Source: Desulfobacteraceae bacterium (lineage in GTDB: Bacteria; Desulfobacterota; Desulfobacteria; Desulfobacterales; Desulfobacteraceae). From it: 8,660 nucleotides of DNA. The stretch spans positions 1 through 8,660 of the forward strand of contig JAGLLQ010000032.1 in the NCBI GenBank assembly GCA_023140455.1. The letters run 5' to 3'. Of the stretch, positions 5,745 through 8,660 are shown piece after piece (position 1 is the stretch's first letter; the number at the start of each line of letters is the position of its first letter). A program made the position numbers and the translations under genes. The notes under the pieces are model-generated. The model was not told the DNA's origin, ran no database searches, and worked only from the letters and a program-made list of their open reading frames with translations.

Positions 5745-5789
5745 TTATATATATTATTAATAATTCAATAACAAAATGAGGATATTTTA

Positions 5790-6470
5790 ATGCTGCTTGA
5801 ATTAACAAGGCCGGTTCAGGGTGGTTTAAGACAGGAAAGAAAGCTTGAGGCAGTTGCAAATCATCTTGCCAATGCTGATACAGCAGGGTTTAAAAGAGAT
5901 GTTATAAGTTTTGATAAAGAGTTCAGGGCAAGAATGAACACAGATCTAACCCAGGGAGCTATAGAAAAAACAGGTAATGACCTTGATTTAGCGTTAAAGG
6001 ATGAGGGTTTTTTTAAGATTGATACCCCTGCAGGGATAAGATATACACGCAATGGTAATTTTACACTTAATAGCAATGGTGTTCTTGTTAATCAGGCAGG
6101 TAATTTCGTATTGGGTCAAGGTGGCGCTATTGTTGTTAATGGAACAAATGTTGATATAAATAAGATCGGCGAGATTCGTATTGACGGCACGTTAAGGGAT
6201 AGGCTTGATATTATTACATTTGAAAACCTTACAATGCTTCAGAAAGAAGGAGCAAATAATTATGTATATAAAGGCGATACAAGAGATGAGACAGGACCTT
6301 TAAATATCGCAGTCGAGCAGGGAGCAATTGAGTCGTCAAATATTCAAGTGGTTGATGAGATGGTTAGTATGATTGATCACCATCGGATGTATCAGATTTA
6401 TCAGAAAATGATGATGACATTTGATGAAATAGATGGAAAAGCTATTAATGATGTAGGCAAATTACAATAA
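5790..6470 (+). CDS. flgF: FlgF, flagellar proximal rod protein
   Basis: 226-residue axial protein of the flagellar rod, exported by the flagellar type III system without a cleaved signal. The N-terminal rod signature ANHLANADTAGFKRD is at residues 23-37. A central GFFKI segment (LALKDEGFFKIDTPAGIRYT) and repeated beta strands (NGNFTLNSNGVLVNQAGN) are typical of FlgF/FlgG. The C-terminal helix (ESSNIQVVDEMVSMIDHHRM) is the partner helix found in all axial proteins. The start is supported by TGAGGA ending seven bases upstream. It is slightly short for FlgF and follows directly after the sigma-54 promoter, 16 bases before flgG. FlgF rather than FlgG is chosen because a clear FlgG follows. Confidence 0.93.
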   Translation: MLLELTRPVQGGLRQERKLEAVANHLANADTAGFKRDVISFDKEFRARMNTDLTQGAIEKTGNDLDLALKDEGFFKIDTPAGIRYTRNGNFTLNSNGVLVNQAGNFVLGQGGAIVVNGTNVDINKIGEIRIDGTLRDRLDIITFENLTMLQKEGANNYVYKGDTRDETGPLNIAVEQGAIESSNIQVVDEMVSMIDHHRMYQIYQKMMMTFDEIDGKAINDVGKLQ

Positions 6471-6486
6471 AGCCAGGGAGGGTAAA

Positions 6487-7269
6487 ATGATTAGAGCGCT
6501 ATGGACAGCAGCAACCGGGATGTCTGCCCAGCAGATGAAAACAGATGTTGTGGCAAATAATCTTGCAAATGCCAATACTACAGGATTTAAAAAATCAAAA
6601 GCGAATTTTGAAGATTTAATGTATCAGACTACCCTTGTTGCAGGACAGACTACACCTGGCGGAGGCCAGGTCCCTACTGGGATACAAGTCGGGATGGGCG
6701 TAAAGGCTGCTGGAGTGCAAAAAATATTTACCCAGGGTGATTATGTCCAGACCGGAAATGATCTTGATATAGCAATCCAGGGGGACGGCTTTTTTAAGGT
6801 TCTTCATGGTGATGAAGAACTTTATACAAGGGCTGGAAATTTTTCATTGGACAGTGAAGGATACATAACAACTCCTTCCGGTGACAGGCTTCAACCTGAG
6901 ATATCAATTCCTGCTGAAGCAGTTACTATAACTCTTCAGGATAATGGAACATTTACGACACATGGTGCAGATGAATCAATCCTTTCCACAGATCAGATTA
7001 ATGTGAATACGTTTATCAATCCGGGAGGGTTGTTTGCAGTTGGGAATAATCTTTTCAGACCGACAGAAGGTTCCGGAGCAGCTGTTGAGTTGATACCAGG
7101 TGAAGCTGGATCAGGAACTGTTGCCAATAATTACATTGAAATGTCAAATGTAAGTGTTGTAGAGGAAATGGTTGATATGATTTCAGGGCAGAGAAGTTAT
7201 GAGGCAAATTCTAAATCAATTCAGACAGCAGATGCAATGTTAAGTACTGCAACAGGATTAAAGAGGTAG
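6487..7269 (+). CDS. flgG: FlgG, flagellar distal rod protein
   Basis: 260 residues, the usual FlgG length. It begins MIRALWTAATGMSAQQ and continues with VVANNLANANTTGFKK, the strongly conserved FlgG N-terminus. NDLDIAIQGDGFFKV and YTRAGNFSLDSEGYI are the FlgG core. The C-terminus SNVSVVEEMVDMISGQRSYE followed by ADAMLSTATGLKR is also typical. SD GGGAGGG precedes ATG 6487 by about four bases. It forms the distal rod that crosses the periplasm to the hook, inside the P and L rings whose assembly genes follow. Confidence 0.97.
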   Translation: MIRALWTAATGMSAQQMKTDVVANNLANANTTGFKKSKANFEDLMYQTTLVAGQTTPGGGQVPTGIQVGMGVKAAGVQKIFTQGDYVQTGNDLDIAIQGDGFFKVLHGDEELYTRAGNFSLDSEGYITTPSGDRLQPEISIPAEAVTITLQDNGTFTTHGADESILSTDQINVNTFINPGGLFAVGNNLFRPTEGSGAAVELIPGEAGSGTVANNYIEMSNVSVVEEMVDMISGQRSYEANSKSIQTADAMLSTATGLKR

Positions 7270-7273
7270 GTTT

Positions 7274-8254
7274 ATGAAATATATAAATACTCAAAAGATC
7301 TGTGCTGTTTTTTTGTATTTTATTATATATTTTTTTGTTCTCTGTGGATCAGTTATGGGGGAGGAAAAATTTTCCATAATAGTCCAAAAGACCAGCCAGG
7401 TAAATTCTGAAGATGTGTTCTTAAGAGATATTGCTAAAATTAATGCACCTTCTTTTTTAAAAAACGAGATTGGAACAATAGTAATAGGGAGTTCACCTGA
7501 TCCCGGCGAGATTAAAATTATTTTAAAAAGTCGGCTGCTTTCAAAAATACATTCAAGCCATCTGATTGATAAAAACGTTTCAGTTAATGTGCCTGATAAA
7601 ATATATGTTAAGCGTCTAACCCAGGAACTTACCATAGAATATTTAGAAGAATGCTTTTTAAAATATGTTGAAACCTTTCATGAAAATAATGAATTTGAGC
7701 TGCGCGATTTTAATGTTCGAGGTATTGAACCGTATCGTCAGGGAAAACTGACTCTTTTATTTGACCGGAATAACAGATTTGACGGGAAAGGCAGATTCTC
7801 TATTAAAGTCAATGTTTTAGTTGAAAATTACAGTGTTGATACGCTTTTTCTTTCAGGATGGGTAGATAGATTTGAAAGATTTGTTTGTGCCAGAGTGCCA
7901 TTGGAAAGGAATCAAAAGATAGAAGCTCAAGACCTTTATTACAAAAGTGTCAATACATCGAAATTGCAGAAATATTATGCAAAAGAAATTGAGAATGTTA
8001 AAGGGAAAATCCCTAAAAACAGTATTAAAAAAGGGGATTTGATTAAAGTAAGTTTATTGGAACATGCTCCTTTAGTTCGTAGAGGAGAAGCAATAAAGCT
8101 TATTGCAAAAAGAGATGGATTGAAAATTATTACAGCCGGGATTTCAAAAGAAGATGGAATAGCTGATGATTTGATCAGAGTAGAAAATTTAAGTTCCGGC
8201 AAGATTGTCAGAGGGTTTGTAAAAGGAAAATCCATAGTTGAGGTATATTATTAG
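7274..8254 (+). CDS. flgA: FlgA, P-ring assembly chaperone
   Basis: Periplasmic chaperone for assembly of FlgI into the P-ring. 326 residues, longer than the enterobacterial protein (about 219) because of an extra N-terminal part. A hydrophobic signal peptide spans about residues 1-29, with likely cleavage after SVMG. Residues about 201-326 hold the SAF/ChapFlgA region: CARVPLERNQKIEAQDLYY, then KGKIPKNSIKKGDLI, then LVRRGEAIKLIAKRDGLKI, and an end of alternating strands around ENLSSGKIVRGFVKGKS. Cys 24 is not in a lipobox (it is preceded by Leu), so it is not called a lipoprotein. ATG 7274 lies four bases after the flgG stop, with AGAGGTAGG as SD overlapping the end of flgG. Confidence 0.93.
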   Translation: MKYINTQKICAVFLYFIIYFFVLCGSVMGEEKFSIIVQKTSQVNSEDVFLRDIAKINAPSFLKNEIGTIVIGSSPDPGEIKIILKSRLLSKIHSSHLIDKNVSVNVPDKIYVKRLTQELTIEYLEECFLKYVETFHENNEFELRDFNVRGIEPYRQGKLTLLFDRNNRFDGKGRFSIKVNVLVENYSVDTLFLSGWVDRFERFVCARVPLERNQKIEAQDLYYKSVNTSKLQKYYAKEIENVKGKIPKNSIKKGDLIKVSLLEHAPLVRRGEAIKLIAKRDGLKIITAGISKEDGIADDLIRVENLSSGKIVRGFVKGKSIVEVYY

Positions 8255-8267
8255 GAGAAAAGTAGTT

Positions 8268-8660
8268 ATGATTACCTTTATAAAAAAAATATTTGTTCTG
8301 CTTGCTATTTTTTGCTTATTTGCTGTTTCCGGATGTATGTTGGGGTCAGGGCAGCAGGGAGTAGGAATTGCTGTACCAGATGGGATTTCGGATAAGCCCG
8401 CAATATTGCCGCAATTTGCTGAATTACGTTCCAATGAAGGCTCTCTTTTTTCAGGCCAGAGCAGGTTCTATTTTGAGGATACAAAAGCTTGTATGGTTGG
8501 AGATACAGTGGTTGTGGATATTATAGAAAATTCTTCTTCAAATATGAAGGTAAGTACAGGCAGCTCAAGAAAAAGCGGAATAAATTTAGGAGTTGGGAAT
8601 TTTTTTGGGAAACTGCCTGAACTTGCTGACCGTTATGGAATAACTGATACAAGTAAGCTC
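8268..8660 (+). CDS. flgH: FlgH, L-ring lipoprotein, 3'-truncated by the window edge
   Basis: Outer-membrane lipoprotein that forms the L-ring around the rod. 131 residues are visible with no stop before the window ends; the full protein is normally about 220-240. A short signal peptide, Lys-rich then hydrophobic, ends in the lipobox VSGC, with the lipidated Cys at residue 23. The conserved FlgH core follows: GSLFSGQSRFYFEDTKACMV and GDTVVVDIIENSSS. AGGAG lies about ten bases before ATG 8268, and the gene begins 13 bases after flgA. flgI would be expected next, outside the window. Confidence 0.95.
   Translation, partial: MITFIKKIFVLLAIFCLFAVSGCMLGSGQQGVGIAVPDGISDKPAILPQFAELRSNEGSLFSGQSRFYFEDTKACMVGDTVVVDIIENSSSNMKVSTGSSRKSGINLGVGNFFGKLPELADRYGITDTSKL

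Noticed and set aside
7343..7345. FlgA as a lipoprotein through Cys 24
   Set aside because: The residue before Cys is Leu, not Gly/Ala/Ser, and a normal signal-peptidase I site follows at about residue 29.
7975..8434. Minus-strand open frames opposite flgA and flgH
   Set aside because: Both overlap recognisable FlgA and FlgH coding sequence and show no domain signature.

Overview
The window is one continuous block of flagellar genes, all on the + strand, from an AT-rich (roughly one-third G+C by eye) Gram-negative bacterium. FlgA and FlgH homologues (P-ring chaperone and outer-membrane L-ring lipoprotein) imply an outer membrane. FlhG, a sigma-54 type promoter and the gene order (flhG-fliA, a set of poorly characterised genes, then flgF-flgG-flgA-flgH) suggest a polar flagellum of the deltaproteobacterial (Desulfobacterota, Desulfobacteraceae-like) type. 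That taxonomic call is an inference from protein style and synteny, not a search result.

Region 1 (1-1558): the 3'-most 794 bases hold flhG, missing its first few codons, a MinD-like ATPase that sets flagellar number. It is followed by fliA, the flagellar sigma-28 factor. Region 2 (1576-5582): five tightly packed genes. The first is a 588-residue single-pass membrane protein with a FliL-like periplasmic end and a very long, acidic, probably disordered cytoplasmic extension. Next come a small Lys-rich protein, a DUF2802-like membrane/coiled-coil protein, a FliK-like protein with a Flg_hook-type C-terminus, and a 90-residue stand-alone copy of the FlhB C-terminal domain (FlhX/YlqH type). Several of these overlap by stop/start, so they are probably translationally coupled. 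Region 3 (5583-5789): a 207-base gap with a near-perfect sigma-54 -24/-12 promoter and possible upstream dyads. Region 4 (5790-8660): flgF and flgG (proximal and distal rod), flgA (P-ring chaperone) and a 3'-truncated flgH (L-ring).

The most unusual feature is in the FliL-like protein. Its cytoplasmic extension carries five separate copies of a peptide of the form (I/L/V)-(S/T)-Q-(D/E)-D-I-(D/N/E)-x-(L/I)-(L/I/M/V), the first a variant, plus one or two decayed copies. This closely resembles the N-terminal LSQxEIDALL peptide of the switch protein FliM, which binds phospho-CheY and, as I recall from the literature, also FlhG. A multivalent array of this docking peptide on a stator-associated membrane protein, two genes downstream of flhG, is a good candidate for an undescribed means of tethering CheY-P or FlhG at the motor base.
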